The notes: generated by a model not told the origin, from the sequence alone. Shown: positions 8,936 through 17,757, counted from the first letter of the stretch. The stretch is 64,000 bases of DNA from Devosia soli (GCF_000970455.1 NZ_LAJG01000042.1:342107-406106), one strand, 5' to 3'. Made by a program: numbers and translations.

Positions 8936-9187
8936 TCAGGAGGATTTGCCGGCGGCCGCTTGCTGAAAAGCGGCAAGCAGCACCTCCTGGCGCGTCTCAT
9001 TGGCGGGGTCGAAATACCCTTCGGTCGCCAGCGCCTCGCGCAGCAGGAATTCCACCGCTTGGCTCGCCTCCATCTCTGGCGCCCTTTCGGCGCGCCACTT
9101 GTCGACGGCAGCAACGAGACGGGTATCGATGGACAGCATGTACTCGACTGACTCACCAGGTTGTGTCGGCAGGAAAACAATGGCCAT
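8936..9187 (-). CDS. Small protein with a ribbon-helix-helix-like core
   Basis: The 83-aa frame reads from an ATG at 9187. Residues about 15-53 (EYMLSIDTRLVAAVDKW, then SQAVEFLLREAL) follow the strand-helix-turn-helix pattern of MetJ/Arc-type DNA-binding proteins. The tail is Ala/Gln-rich and ends GKSS. No toxin gene is adjacent, so it is not obviously an antitoxin. A role as a DNA-binding regulator is only a suggestion from the predicted fold. Confidence 0.6.
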   Translation of the reverse strand: MAIVFLPTQPGESVEYMLSIDTRLVAAVDKWRAERAPEMEASQAVEFLLREALATEGYFDPANETRQEVLLAAFQQAAAGKSS

Positions 9188-9330
9188 GACGCTGCCTCCT
9201 CTCGAAAATCTAACGTGCTCCTAGTCCTCCAGGACTGCAATGATTTCTTTACGAAGACTTCCAATGCGTTAACGGCATGGAACGCGGGCTGTTCCAAAAG
9301 CGTCGTTTCCACTCAGTGAAGGAGTAAGAA

Positions 9331-9927
9331 ATGCGGATTGGAATATTGGGAAGCGGCCAGGTCGGCGGCACCGTTGCGAAAAAGCTCGCGCAGTTGGGTC
9401 ATGACGTCATGATCGGCTCTCCCCATGCCAAGGACAAGACAGCAGAGTTCCCCGGCATCAAGCTCGGGACCGCCGAAGAAGCCGCGTCCCACGGCGAATG
9501 GCTCGTCAATGCCATGCATGGCGAGGCAGCCGTCGAGGTGCTGCCCTCCCTCAATACCGCGGGAAAGATCCTGATCGACATAGGCAACTTCGAAGGCTCG
9601 ATCGAAGGCCCGCTGGAGCGCTCTCTCGGGGAAACGCTGCAGCAGGCCCTGCCCCAGGTTCGCCTCGTCAAGACGCTCAATCACGTCAGCGCCCATCTCA
9701 TGGTCGATCCGGTGCATCTGGGCAAGACGCTGACGATCTTCATCGCCTCCAATGACGACGAGGCCAAGACTGCCGTCACTGAACTTCTGAAAGCCATCGG
9801 CTGGCAGGACATCTTCGATCTCGGCGATCTCAGCGCCTGCCGCGCCATGGAATATGTGGCGGCATCCTGGGTCGCCATCGAAAAGGCCGTTGGCGGGCCG
9901 AACTTCAGTCTTGTCCTCGTTCGCTAG
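9331..9927 (+). CDS. NADPH-dependent F420 reductase-like NAD(P)-binding oxidoreductase
   Basis: A strong ribosome binding site (GAAGGAG) precedes the ATG. The 198-aa protein begins with a Rossmann dinucleotide motif GILGSGQVGGTVAKKL (4-19), followed by GHDVMIGSPH, where a basic/serine environment often binds the NADP phosphate. The rest (ILIDIGNFEG, VKTLNHVSAHLMVDP, DLSACRAMEYVAASWVAI) matches the F420 oxidoreductase/STEAP-like small family found in many bacteria that lack F420. The physiological substrate is unknown. It has its own upstream region (9188-9330) and a possible terminator before hisD. Confidence 0.85.
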   Translation: MRIGILGSGQVGGTVAKKLAQLGHDVMIGSPHAKDKTAEFPGIKLGTAEEAASHGEWLVNAMHGEAAVEVLPSLNTAGKILIDIGNFEGSIEGPLERSLGETLQQALPQVRLVKTLNHVSAHLMVDPVHLGKTLTIFIASNDDEAKTAVTELLKAIGWQDIFDLGDLSACRAMEYVAASWVAIEKAVGGPNFSLVLVR

Positions 9928-9991
9928 CAAAAGACGAACCAACGCGAGGCAAAGTGGCGCGGTTCAGCGTCCATTTTTCCTTGCGACACAA

Positions 9992-10030
9992 GGCCGGGTG
10001 GGGATAGATCGCACCATCCACCCGCCTTTT
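9992..10030 (+). terminator. Possible terminator between the oxidoreductase gene and hisD
   Basis: CGGGTGG (9995-10001) can pair with CCACCCG (10018-10024), and the stem is followed by CCTTTTCC. The loop is long (16 nt) and the T-run short, so termination would be weak. Confidence 0.4.
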
Positions 10031-10041
10031 CCGGACCACCA

Positions 10042-11334
10042 ATGCCTTTACGCCTCGACAGCGCCGCGCCCGATTTTGAACGCCGCTTTGCCGAACTGCT
10101 CGCGAGCAAGCGCGAAGCCTCGCAGGAAGTGGGCGATACGGTCGCCGGCATCATCGCCGATGTGCGCGCTCGTGGCGACGAAGCGGTGGCCGAACTCACC
10201 AATAAGTTCGATAAGGCAGGTGTTACCCCCGACACGCTGCGCTTTTCCGAGGATGAAATCGCCTCGGCCGCCGCGCGCGTTTCCGCCGAGGTGCGGGAAG
10301 CGTTGCAGACTGCGCATGATCGCATCAAGTCCCACCACGAGCGGCAAAAGCCCAAGGACGATCTTTATACCGACGCGCTCGGCGTGACCCTCGGCTCGCG
10401 CTGGACGCCGATCGATGCTGTCGGCATCTATGTGCCAGGCGGGCTCGCCTCCTATCCTTCCTCGGTGCTGATGAACGCGGTTCCCGCCAAGGTTGCCGGC
10501 GTCGAGCGTATCGCCATGGTCGTGCCGACGCCCAATGGCCAGCTTGCTTCCGCCATTCTTTGCGCTGCCCAGATTGCTGGCGTCACCGAGATCTACCGCA
10601 TCGGCGGTGCCCAGGCCGTCGCCGCCCTCGCCTATGGCACCGCGTCCATTGCCCGGGTCGACAAGATCATGGGGCCCGGTAATGCCTATGTCGCGGCCGC
10701 CAAGCGCCAGGTTTTCGGGCAGGTTGGGATCGACCTCATCGCCGGCCCCTCGGAAGTGCTGGTCATCGCCGACCGCTCGGCCAATCCCGCCTGGGTCGCG
10801 GCCGATCTTATCGCCCAGGCCGAGCATGGCGGCGGCGCCCAATCGATTCTCGTGACGACCGAGGAAGCCCTCGCCGATACGGTCGACGCCGAGGTCGATC
10901 GCCAGCTGAGCCTTCTGCCCAAGCAATCGATCGCCCGCGAGGGCTGGGAGGAGTTCGGCGCCATCATCACCGTCGATACTCTCGAGACCGCAACCATCCT
11001 TGCCAATCGCATTGCCTCCGAACATGTCGAGCTTGCCGTCGACGATCCGCAGGCCCTGATGGTGGGTATTCGCCATGCCGGCGCGATCTTTCTTGGCCAT
11101 CACACGCCCGAGGCGATCGGAGATTATGTCGGCGGCTCGAACCACGTGCTGCCCACCGCCCGTTCGGCGCGCTTTGCCTCGGGGCTCGGCGTCCTCGATT
11201 TTGTCAAGCGCACCTCGATCCTTGGCTGCACGCCGTCTTCGCTTTCGGCGCTCGCCGGCGCGGCGGTGACCATCGCTGAAGTCGAAGCGCTCGACGGTCA
11301 TGGGCGCTCGATATCGATTCGGCTCAACCGTTGA
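10042..11334 (+). CDS. hisD: Histidinol dehydrogenase
   Basis: HisD oxidises L-histidinol to L-histidine in two NAD-dependent steps, the last reactions of histidine synthesis. The 430-aa protein is full length and shows the family signatures: VGIYVPGGLASYPSSVLMN, IMGPGNAYVAAAKR, AGPSEVLVIAD, AQAEHGGGAQ (zinc ligands in the Gln/His pair), ASEHVEL, and TARSARFASGLGVLDF. It stands apart from other his genes, as usual in this order, and is coupled to the downstream UPF0262-phosphatase fusion; the two frames are 8 bp apart or overlap, depending on the start used. Confidence 0.97.
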   Translation: MPLRLDSAAPDFERRFAELLASKREASQEVGDTVAGIIADVRARGDEAVAELTNKFDKAGVTPDTLRFSEDEIASAAARVSAEVREALQTAHDRIKSHHERQKPKDDLYTDALGVTLGSRWTPIDAVGIYVPGGLASYPSSVLMNAVPAKVAGVERIAMVVPTPNGQLASAILCAAQIAGVTEIYRIGGAQAVAALAYGTASIARVDKIMGPGNAYVAAAKRQVFGQVGIDLIAGPSEVLVIADRSANPAWVAADLIAQAEHGGGAQSILVTTEEALADTVDAEVDRQLSLLPKQSIAREGWEEFGAIITVDTLETATILANRIASEHVELAVDDPQALMVGIRHAGAIFLGHHTPEAIGDYVGGSNHVLPTARSARFASGLGVLDFVKRTSILGCTPSSLSALAGAAVTIAEVEALDGHGRSISIRLNR

Positions 11335-11342
11335 GCATTTCC

Positions 11343-12302
11343 ATGGGCACGAGCGATGCGGCGCCGAGCACCAATCGCCTGGTGACCGTAACGCTCGACC
11401 CAAACACTATCACCTCGATCAATCCCGACGAAGTGCATGAATGGCGCATCGCCATTTATGACCTTCTGGAAAATAACTCGTTCCGCCCCGCCCGCGTCAG
11501 CGCCGAAGGACCCTATGCGCTCCACGTCTCGATCATCGGCAATTCCATCGTCCTCGATGTGCGCCATCCCGAAACCTTCCAGCCGATCGCCGCGCACTAT
11601 CTTTCGCTCACCCCGTTCCGCCGCCTGATCCGCGATTATTTCCGGATCCGCGATGCTTATTACGAAGCGATCCGTTCGGCCCAGCCGTTCCAGATCGAAA
11701 CTGTCGACATGGCCCGGCGCGGCATGCACAACGAGGCGGCCGAACTTCTGCGCACGCGGCTGACCAACAAGATCACCATCGATCTCAATACCGCGCGCCG
11801 GCTGTTTACCCTCATCTGCGCCGTCCAGCCCTATGCCAGCCGCATCGACGAGGCGACGAGCGAATTGCCGACGGTGCTCTTTGTCTGCTCGATGAATTCG
11901 GTCCGCTCGCCCATCGCCGCGGCCCTGGCGCGCCAAGCTTTTCCGGGCCGCGTCATTGCCCGCTCGGTGGGGGTCAATGGCGGCAAGGCCGATCAGTTCG
12001 TCCATGAGGTGATGGAGGAGATCGGCATTGATATGAGCGTGCACACGCCCCATATCCTTGATGAACTCGTCGCCAATCGCTTCGATCTCGTGATTACCCT
12101 TTCCGATGACGCGCCCGAAGCCGTGGCCCGAAAGGGTCTTGAAGCCGGCGCGGTCGAGCAATGGCCGGTGCCCGATCCATCGCTTGTCGAGGGCAATCGC
12201 GAGGTGGTTCTGTCGGCCTACCGGGCCTTGCGGGACGATCTTCGGCGCCGCGTTCGCACCCGTTTGGAGCCGCTGGTTTCCGGTAGTTCACAAAGCCACT
12301 GA
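11343..12302 (+). CDS. Fusion of UPF0262 and low-molecular-weight protein tyrosine phosphatase
   Basis: One uninterrupted 319-aa frame joins two proteins that are separate neighbours in most Hyphomicrobiales. Residues about 1-160 are UPF0262: YDLLENNSF, YLSLTPFRRLIRDYF, YYEAIRSAQPFQIETVDM, ARRLFTLIC. A short linker leads into a low-molecular-weight phosphatase domain from TVLFVCSMNSVRS, which holds the P-loop C182-x5-R188-S, and WPVPDPS with the general acid Asp278. The active-site residues are intact, so phosphatase activity on protein phosphotyrosine or small phosphoesters is expected. The UPF0262 part has no known function. ATG 11343 is taken as start; a TTG at 11331 overlapping the hisD stop is the alternative. 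Confidence 0.88.
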   Translation: MGTSDAAPSTNRLVTVTLDPNTITSINPDEVHEWRIAIYDLLENNSFRPARVSAEGPYALHVSIIGNSIVLDVRHPETFQPIAAHYLSLTPFRRLIRDYFRIRDAYYEAIRSAQPFQIETVDMARRGMHNEAAELLRTRLTNKITIDLNTARRLFTLICAVQPYASRIDEATSELPTVLFVCSMNSVRSPIAAALARQAFPGRVIARSVGVNGGKADQFVHEVMEEIGIDMSVHTPHILDELVANRFDLVITLSDDAPEAVARKGLEAGAVEQWPVPDPSLVEGNREVVLSAYRALRDDLRRRVRTRLEPLVSGSSQSH

Positions 12303-12377
12303 TTTGCAGTAGGTTCCGCCAAAATTTGCGGCCGCCGCCGAGCAATTTCGCACGCGGGGGTCTTCCCAGGAGAAAGT

Positions 12378-12596
12378 ATGGCCAAAGAAGAAGTGCTCGA
12401 ATTCCCGGGCGTGGTCACCGAATTGCTTCCCAACGCGACCTTCCGGGTCAAGCTGGAAAACGAACACGAGATCATCGCTCACACCGCTGGGCGCATGCGC
12501 AAGAACCGTATTCGCGTTCTCGCAGGCGACAAGGTGCTGTGCGAAATGACCCCCTATGACCTGACCAAGGGTCGTATCACCTACCGCTTCAAGTGA
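12378..12596 (+). CDS. infA: Translation initiation factor IF-1
   Basis: IF-1 binds the ribosomal A site and helps IF-2 and IF-3 select initiator tRNA. The 72-aa length and sequence ([53 protein letters not shown]) are those of an OB-fold IF-1. The ribosome binding site AGGAGAAAGT lies directly ahead of the ATG. In Hyphomicrobiales it is usually cotranscribed with maf and yacG, as here. A hairpin follows at 12628-12648. Confidence 0.98.
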   Translation: MAKEEVLEFPGVVTELLPNATFRVKLENEHEIIAHTAGRMRKNRIRVLAGDKVLCEMTPYDLTKGRITYRFK

Positions 12597-12627
12597 AGGT
12601 TTGGCGCGACCAGCCGATGGTTGGTCA

Positions 12628-12648
12628 AAACGCTCCGACGGAGCGTTT
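12628..12648 (+). other. Perfect 10-bp hairpin between infA and maf
   Basis: AAACGCTCCG (12628-12637) and CGGAGCGTTT (12639-12648) are perfect inverted repeats around a single base. There is no clear T-run, only TTTCA. It may be an attenuator or an RNA-processing or stability element that lets infA be expressed above maf. Confidence 0.45.
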
Positions 12649-12711
12649 CAAGCGACAAGCGCCCGGAGCCATGCGAAGGGCGGTCCTGTTTCAGCGGAGC
12701 TCGACGTCATC

Positions 12712-13350
12712 ATGGCCTCAAGGCCCGAACTAATCCTGGCCTCCGCCTCGCCGCGCCGGCTTGCGCTTCTCAATCAGATCGGCATCGAGCCCGAGCACCT
12801 GGTGCCGGCCCATGTGGACGAGACGCCCGAAAAGGGCGAACTGCCGCGCAAGCTCGCTGGCCGGCTTGCCGATCTCAAGGCTCTCACGGCTCAGCATAAG
12901 GCCCGCGTCGCCGGTTTCGGCTCCGACGCACTGGTGTTGGCTGCCGATACGGTCGTGGCGGTGGGCCGGCGCATCCTGCCCAAGGCCGAGATCATGGAAG
13001 AGGCGTCCGATTGCCTTCGCCTCCTCTCGGGCCGCGCTCATCGCGTCTATACCGGCGTGACGCTGCTCACCCCTTCGGGCGCCAAGCGGCAGCGCATCGT
13101 TGAAACCCGCATCCGCTTCAAGCGCTTGTCGACCCGCGAAATGGAAGCCTATCTCGCCAGCGCCGAATGGCGCGACAAGGCGGGCGGTTACGCCATCCAG
13201 GGCATTGCCGGCTCTTTCGTCGTCAAGCTCGTCGGCTCCTATTCCGGCGTCGTCGGCCTGCCGCTTCACGAAGTCACCCAATTGCTCGCCGGCGAAGGCT
13301 ATCCGGTGCACTTCAACTGGCTCAACCAGTCGAGCCTTTCGGGGGTCTGA
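12712..13350 (+). CDS. maf: Maf-family nucleotide pyrophosphatase
   Basis: Maf proteins hydrolyse non-canonical or surplus nucleoside triphosphates (dTTP, UTP, m7GTP or pseudo-UTP depending on subtype). The 212-aa protein starts [20 protein letters not shown] with the SxxRR signature, has [11 protein letters not shown], the catalytic region [33 protein letters not shown], and [13 protein letters not shown] with [13 protein letters not shown] at the C-terminus. ATG 12712 fits the conserved N-terminus; the best upstream purine run (GCGGAGC) is 12 nt away, so a more upstream start is possible. Its stop overlaps the yacG start (TGATG). Confidence 0.93.
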   Translation: MASRPELILASASPRRLALLNQIGIEPEHLVPAHVDETPEKGELPRKLAGRLADLKALTAQHKARVAGFGSDALVLAADTVVAVGRRILPKAEIMEEASDCLRLLSGRAHRVYTGVTLLTPSGAKRQRIVETRIRFKRLSTREMEAYLASAEWRDKAGGYAIQGIAGSFVVKLVGSYSGVVGLPLHEVTQLLAGEGYPVHFNWLNQSSLSGV

Positions 13351-13517
13351 TGGCTCCGGAAAGAAAATGCCCGATCTGCGGAAAACCGACCGTGGATAAG
13401 TTCAAGCCATTTTGTTCGAAGCGCTGCGCCGACGTCGATCTCAACCGCTGGCTGACCGGCTCCTATGTCATCCCCGCGCGTGACGACGAACCGCAACAGC
13501 AGGACGAAGACGAGTAG
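13350..13517 (+). CDS. yacG: Zinc-finger DNA gyrase inhibitor YacG
   Basis: The 55-aa protein has the YacG zinc ribbon CPICGKP ... [15 protein letters not shown], with four cysteine ligands, then [10 protein letters not shown] and an acidic Gln/Asp/Glu tail. Known YacG proteins bind GyrB and block gyrase binding to DNA. The ATG overlaps the maf stop, so translation is coupled. The length is at the short end for the family but includes all core motifs. Confidence 0.92.
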   Translation: MAPERKCPICGKPTVDKFKPFCSKRCADVDLNRWLTGSYVIPARDDEPQQQDEDE

Positions 13518-13631
13518 CCGCTTATCCGGCGCTCAATGATAACGGAATGGTACCCGACAGGCGCGGGGCGGCAACGCTTTTACCCTTGCGCGCCTCAAGC
13601 CGATTGCCTATGACGCTCTCCACCAAAGGCT

Positions 13632-13707
13632 GCCCAGATAGCTCAGTTGGTAGAGCAGCGGATTGAAAATCCGCGTGTCGCTGGTTCGATTCCGGCTCTG
13701 GGCACCA
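13632..13707 (+). tRNA. tRNA-Phe (anticodon GAA)
   Basis: The acceptor GCCCAGA pairs with TCTGGGC; the D arm is GCTCAGTTGGTAGAGC; the anticodon stem GCGGA is followed by the loop TTGAAAA and TCCGC; the T arm contains GGTTCGATTCC. The discriminator is A, and CCA is encoded at 13705-13707. Confidence 0.97.
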
Positions 13708-13714
13708 CTCCACC

Positions 13715-14173
13715 TCAGGACTGTGCGTGCGCTGCCATGTGGTTGATACGGTTGTCGTATCCGGCCGCAAAAGTCTTGTTGAGATCGGCCAGCGTCACTT
13801 CGCCGAAGCGCTTCAAAAGCAGCGCCTCAGCCTCGGCAAAACTGTCCGCCAGTGCCTTGTTGACGGCTTTTTCCACGAGACATTGCGGGTTGTCATCTCG
13901 TAGCCCGATCGCCAAAAGTGTTGGCTTGCCAATGGCTTGATAAATATCGCGTAGCGTGACCTGGTCAAGCCGGCAGGACAGTGTCCACCCCCCGCCATGC
14001 CCCTTTTCGCTGCGCACATAGCCCGCCTCGCGGAGCCCCGCCATGATGCGGCGGATGACTGTGGGATTGGTCGTCATGGCCTGCGCCAGGACCTCCGAGG
14101 TCACCGGCCCATCAGCCTGCGCCATGTGCAGCAGCACATGCAAAATACCGGAAAGCCGACTATCGCGATTCAT
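13715..14173 (-). CDS. Rrf2-family transcriptional regulator
   Basis: The 152-aa protein is an Rrf2 winged helix. Helices [14 protein letters not shown] and [28 protein letters not shown] (about 26-53) form the helix-turn-helix, and GHGGGWTL (59-65) is the Rrf2 wing signature. A dimerisation helix follows. It has only two cysteines (67 and 98), not the three-Cys iron-sulphur motif of IscR or NsrR. It therefore resembles the YwnA-type subgroup that senses by other means. It lies between tRNA-Phe and sthA and could regulate the redox gene sthA, its upstream neighbour on the same strand; this is inferred from position. Confidence 0.88.
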   Translation of the reverse strand: MNRDSRLSGILHVLLHMAQADGPVTSEVLAQAMTTNPTVIRRIMAGLREAGYVRSEKGHGGGWTLSCRLDQVTLRDIYQAIGKPTLLAIGLRDDNPQCLVEKAVNKALADSFAEAEALLLKRFGEVTLADLNKTFAAGYDNRINHMAAHAQS

Positions 14174-14205
14174 GCGACATCATGTGTTACGAAGCGCGAA
14201 GCCTG

Positions 14206-15678
14206 TCAAGCGCCCGCCTGCCCTGCTCGAGCCTTGCGGCGCGTCACCTGGATTTCGGGCTCTTCGACGATCGGCGCGATCGGCTTGGTGCGCGGCATGC
14301 GGTTCCACGCATCGAGCGCAGCAATCTTGTAAGCCTCTGCCAGCGTTGGATAATTGAAAGTGTTCTCGACGAAATAATCGAGCGTGGCGCCGAGGTTGAG
14401 CACTGCCTGACCGATATGGATGAGCTCAGTCGCACCTTCGCCGACGATGTGCACGCCGAGGAGTTTCCGCGTTTCGAGCGAGACGATCATTTTCATCATC
14501 CCCGACTGCAGCCCCATGATGTGGCCGCGCGAGGTTTCGCGGAACCTGGCAACGCCGCACTCATAAGGAATGTTCTGCGCCCGCACCTGCTGCTCGGTGA
14601 GGCCGACAGTGGAAATTTCCGGCACGGCGTAGATGCCATAGGGGAAAAACTCCGGTGCCGGCGGCATTGAGGCGCCAAAGGCATGAAGCGCGGCAATGCG
14701 GCCCTGCTCCATCGAAGTCGAGGCGAGCGAGGGAAAACCGATGACGTCACCGGCTGCGTAGATGTTGCGCACTTCGGTCTGGAATGTTGCCGGATCGACC
14801 TTGAGCCGGCCGCGCTCATCGGGAACGACGCCACAGGCTTCAAGGCCCAGATCCATGGTCGCCCCCATGCGCCCGGCAGCGTAAAGCAGCATGTCCGAAC
14901 GGATCTGGCGCCCGTCGGTCAGGATGGCAATAGCCCATCCCTGCGCATCCTTTTCGACGCGATCGACCTTGGCGCCGAGGCGAATAGTCATGCCGCGCTT
15001 GCGCAGATCATGGGAAAATTCCTCGATAATCTCGCGATCGATAAAATCCAGATAGGTATCGCGCGGCTCGATCAGGGTGACCGGAACGTCCAGGGCGGAA
15101 AAGATCGTAGCATATTCGATGCCAATGACGCCGGCGCCGACGACGGTCAAGCTGCGCGGCACGCGCGGCTCGGCAACAAGGCTGTCGCTATCGACGATGG
15201 TGTGATCGTCAAACGGAATATTGCCAGGCCTATAGGGCGTCGTGCCGACGGCAATGACGGCGAAGTCGAAACTGATTGTCTGGGTTTCGCCGTTGAGATC
15301 GGTGACGACGATGTGATGATCATCCCGGAACCGGGCATTGCCGCTCATGGTTTCGACGCCGTTGCGGGCAAACTGGTGCTCGAGCACTTCGACTTCATAA
15401 TCGAGCGTCTTGTTGAGACGCGCACCGAGATCCTTGCCCTCGATGTCTTTCTTGACGCGATAGGAAAGGCCGTAAAAGCCGCGCTCGCGCCAGCCGGAAA
15501 GATTGAGAACTGTTTCGCGCAGGGTCTTGGACGGAATGGTGCCAGTGTGAACGGAGACGCCGCCCACGCGCTGTCGACGCTCGATGACCATGACCGACTT
15601 GCCCAGCTTGGCAGCCTGGATGGCGGCTCGGCGCCCCGCGGGGCCCGAACCGATGACGACGAGATCGAAATGTTCCAA
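14206..15678 (-). CDS. sthA: Soluble pyridine nucleotide transhydrogenase (Si-specific)
   Basis: SthA is a cytosolic flavoprotein that transfers hydride between NADPH and NAD, draining excess NADPH. The 490-aa protein has the FAD-binding GSGPAG at 10-15, a second Rossmann motif VVGAGVIGIEYATIFS, the FAD motif NIYAAGDVIGFPSLAS, and the C-terminal interface domain. In the segment GGVSVHTGTIPSK (39-51) the two redox cysteines of lipoamide dehydrogenases are replaced by Ser42 and Thr47. That loss of the disulphide distinguishes SthA from disulphide reductases. The gene lies just upstream of the Rrf2 regulator on the same strand, 32 bp apart. Confidence 0.92.
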   Translation of the reverse strand: MEHFDLVVIGSGPAGRRAAIQAAKLGKSVMVIERRQRVGGVSVHTGTIPSKTLRETVLNLSGWRERGFYGLSYRVKKDIEGKDLGARLNKTLDYEVEVLEHQFARNGVETMSGNARFRDDHHIVVTDLNGETQTISFDFAVIAVGTTPYRPGNIPFDDHTIVDSDSLVAEPRVPRSLTVVGAGVIGIEYATIFSALDVPVTLIEPRDTYLDFIDREIIEEFSHDLRKRGMTIRLGAKVDRVEKDAQGWAIAILTDGRQIRSDMLLYAAGRMGATMDLGLEACGVVPDERGRLKVDPATFQTEVRNIYAAGDVIGFPSLASTSMEQGRIAALHAFGASMPPAPEFFPYGIYAVPEISTVGLTEQQVRAQNIPYECGVARFRETSRGHIMGLQSGMMKMIVSLETRKLLGVHIVGEGATELIHIGQAVLNLGATLDYFVENTFNYPTLAEAYKIAALDAWNRMPRTKPIAPIVEEPEIQVTRRKARAGQAGA

Positions 15679-15819
15679 CGAAAAGCCCCTGGATCGGACG
15701 CGTGCAGCCTAAGGCGCAGACATGACAACACAATTGCACCTGATCAGGCAGCCCAGTCGCAGGCTGGCTGATATGCGCAACGGGCAATCTAGCCGATATG
15801 TATTACCAATCGCTTCGGG

Positions 15820-16647
15820 TCAGGCTTGGGGCGAGGCGGGATATACGCCGAGAATGCGGAACTGATCGGTGAAAAAGCGCAGTTCATCGAATGCATGCCG
15901 GACGCTGATGTCATCGGGATGGCCTTCGATATCGGCATAGAATTGCGTCGCCGTGAAATTGCCGCCGACCATGTAGCTTTCAAGCTTGGTCATGTTGACG
16001 CCATTGGTAGCAAAGCCGCCCATGGCTTTGTAAAGCGCGGCGGGCACGTTGCGAACGCGGAAGATGAAGGTGGTCTTCACCCCGCTTTGCTGGGAAACGT
16101 TCTGCTCGGTGGGCGAGAGCACGAGGAAGCGGGTCGTGTTGTGGTCGGCGTCCTCGATATTGCCGGCCAGGACATCAAGACCGTAGATTTCGCCGGCAAA
16201 ACGCGAAGCGATGGCCGCGACCGACTTGTCGCCCTTTTGTGCCACTTCGCGGGCCGAGCCGGCCGTATCGACGGCATTGATGGTGCGAAGGCCATGCTCG
16301 GAAATGAATTTGCGGCATTGGCCGAGCGCGACCGACAAGGACTGCACCGCCTTGATGTCGTCCAGCGTCGCGCCAGGCACGCCGAGCAGATTCATCTCGA
16401 CGCGCAAAAAGGTCTCGGCGATGATGAAGAGCCCGCTTTCGGGCAGGAGGTGATGAATGTCGGTGATACGACCATAAAGCGAGTTTTCGACCGGCACGAC
16501 CGCGAAATCGGCCTTGCCGGATTGAACCGCGGAGAGAGTTTCCTCGAATGTCACACAGCCCAGAAACTCTTCGCCGGGAAACACATTGGCCGCAGCAGCG
16601 TGGCTGAATGCACCGGGTTCACCTTGGAAGGCTATTTTCTTGGTCAT
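15820..16647 (-). CDS. pheA: Prephenate dehydratase
   Basis: The enzyme converts prephenate to phenylpyruvate in phenylalanine synthesis. It is the monofunctional type (275 aa), without a chorismate mutase domain. The catalytic domain starts IAFQGEPGAFSHAAA and includes the invariant Thr-Arg-Phe motif in DADHNTTRFLVL (TTRF at 171-174). The ACT regulatory domain (about 190-270) has GVKTTFIFRVRN, GGFATNGVNMTKLESYM and FYADIEGHPDD, and would bind phenylalanine for feedback inhibition. The gene diverges from the cytochrome gene across 237 bp. Confidence 0.94.
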   Translation of the reverse strand: MTKKIAFQGEPGAFSHAAAANVFPGEEFLGCVTFEETLSAVQSGKADFAVVPVENSLYGRITDIHHLLPESGLFIIAETFLRVEMNLLGVPGATLDDIKAVQSLSVALGQCRKFISEHGLRTINAVDTAGSAREVAQKGDKSVAAIASRFAGEIYGLDVLAGNIEDADHNTTRFLVLSPTEQNVSQQSGVKTTFIFRVRNVPAALYKAMGGFATNGVNMTKLESYMVGGNFTATQFYADIEGHPDDISVRHAFDELRFFTDQFRILGVYPASPQA

Positions 16648-16884
16648 GGGATGTCCGTCCGTCTCTCTCAGCCGGCTTTAGACGCCACTTCGGAGGTTGC
16701 CAAGGCTAAATTGGCATGACATTGGGGGAATTGTCGCAAGGAGGGATTGCCCTGTTGCGCCTCGTCGGGCGTAATACTATCTTCCGCGCGCGTCGAACCG
16801 GCCGGTTGAGGCGGGCTTTTCCTAGAAGTCCAGTTGGTCGGGTTCGTTCAATGTCCACCGGGGATGGACCGGCAGAGAGACCAA

Positions 16885-17757
16885 ATGGATTCGTTTGAGC
16901 TAAACAAGATCATGGGCGCCGTCCTTGGCACACTTATGTTTGTCATGGGCGTGGGTTTTCTGGCTGAGGCCATCTACCACCCGAAGGAAGATGTCGGCCA
17001 GGGTTATGCCTTGCCGGAACCGGAGGTCGCGGAGGCGGCCGGCAGTGCCGAGGCCGTGCCGGATGTGCCGCTTGGCGTGCTGCTGGCAAGCGCCAGCGCC
17101 GAACGCGGCGCTGCTGCCACCCGCAAGTGCCAGTCGTGCCACACCTTCGGGGAAGGCGAGCCGGCCAAGCAGGGCCCGAACCTTTACGGCATCGTGAATA
17201 ACACCAAGGCCCATATGGAAGGCTTCGCCTATTCCGACATTCTGCAGCAGCAGAAGGCGGAAGGTCAGGTCTGGTCCTACGAGAACCTCAATGCCTTCCT
17301 GACCAACCCGAAAGCTTATGCGCCGGGCACCAAGATGAGCTTCGCCGGCGTCCGCTCGCCTGAAGAGCGTGCCGATATTCTCGCCTATCTTCAGACCCTG
17401 TCGTCCTCGCCGGTACCCTTCCCGGCGCCTGAGGAAGGCGCAGCTCCGGCAGCAACGCCTGAAGAAGCCGGTACGCCCGTCGAAGCCGCACCCGATGGTG
17501 AAGTCGCTCCGGCCGAAGTGACCGCGCCGCCATCCGAAACGACGGCTCCGGCTGAGCCTGCGGCGGCAACGCCGTCGACGAGCACGACCGATAGCGAAAC
17601 CTCCGTCGAAGGCACCCCGACGACGAGCGGCACCGGCGCTGCTGCGCCAGCCACGCCGGCTCCAGCCACGACGCCTGCTGCTCCCGCAGCGGCGCCAGCC
17701 AATGGCACGACACCGGCAACAACGACGCCGGCTCCGGCGACTACCACAAGCCAGTAA
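16885..17757 (+). CDS. Membrane-anchored class I cytochrome c with a long Ala/Pro/Thr tail
   Basis: The 290-aa protein begins with MDSFELNKIMGAVLGTLMFV and an uncleaved N-terminal anchor (about 8-30). A c-type heme domain follows: CQSCH at 82-86 and the axial methionine Met151 in PGTKMSFAG. The domain resembles CycM/c552 cytochromes that pass electrons from the bc1 complex to cytochrome oxidase. From about residue 170 to the end the chain is almost only Ala, Pro, Thr, Glu and Ser, a flexible periplasmic tail that is not part of the usual family. ATG 16885 is used, giving the anchor directly; upstream in-frame starts would add residues outside the family pattern. A terminator follows. Confidence 0.88.
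   Translation: MDSFELNKIMGAVLGTLMFVMGVGFLAEAIYHPKEDVGQGYALPEPEVAEAAGSAEAVPDVPLGVLLASASAERGAAATRKCQSCHTFGEGEPAKQGPNLYGIVNNTKAHMEGFAYSDILQQQKAEGQVWSYENLNAFLTNPKAYAPGTKMSFAGVRSPEERADILAYLQTLSSSPVPFPAPEEGAAPAATPEEAGTPVEAAPDGEVAPAEVTAPPSETTAPAEPAAATPSTSTTDSETSVEGTPTTSGTGAAAPATPAPATTPAAPAAAPANGTTPATTTPAPATTTSQ

Noticed and set aside
10048..11403. 451-codon minus-strand frame opposite hisD
   Set aside because: Antisense shadow of hisD with biased composition and no motif.
13522..13770. Minus-strand frame containing PEPESNQRHADFQSAALP
   Set aside because: This is the familiar artefact of translating across the antisense of tRNA-Phe.
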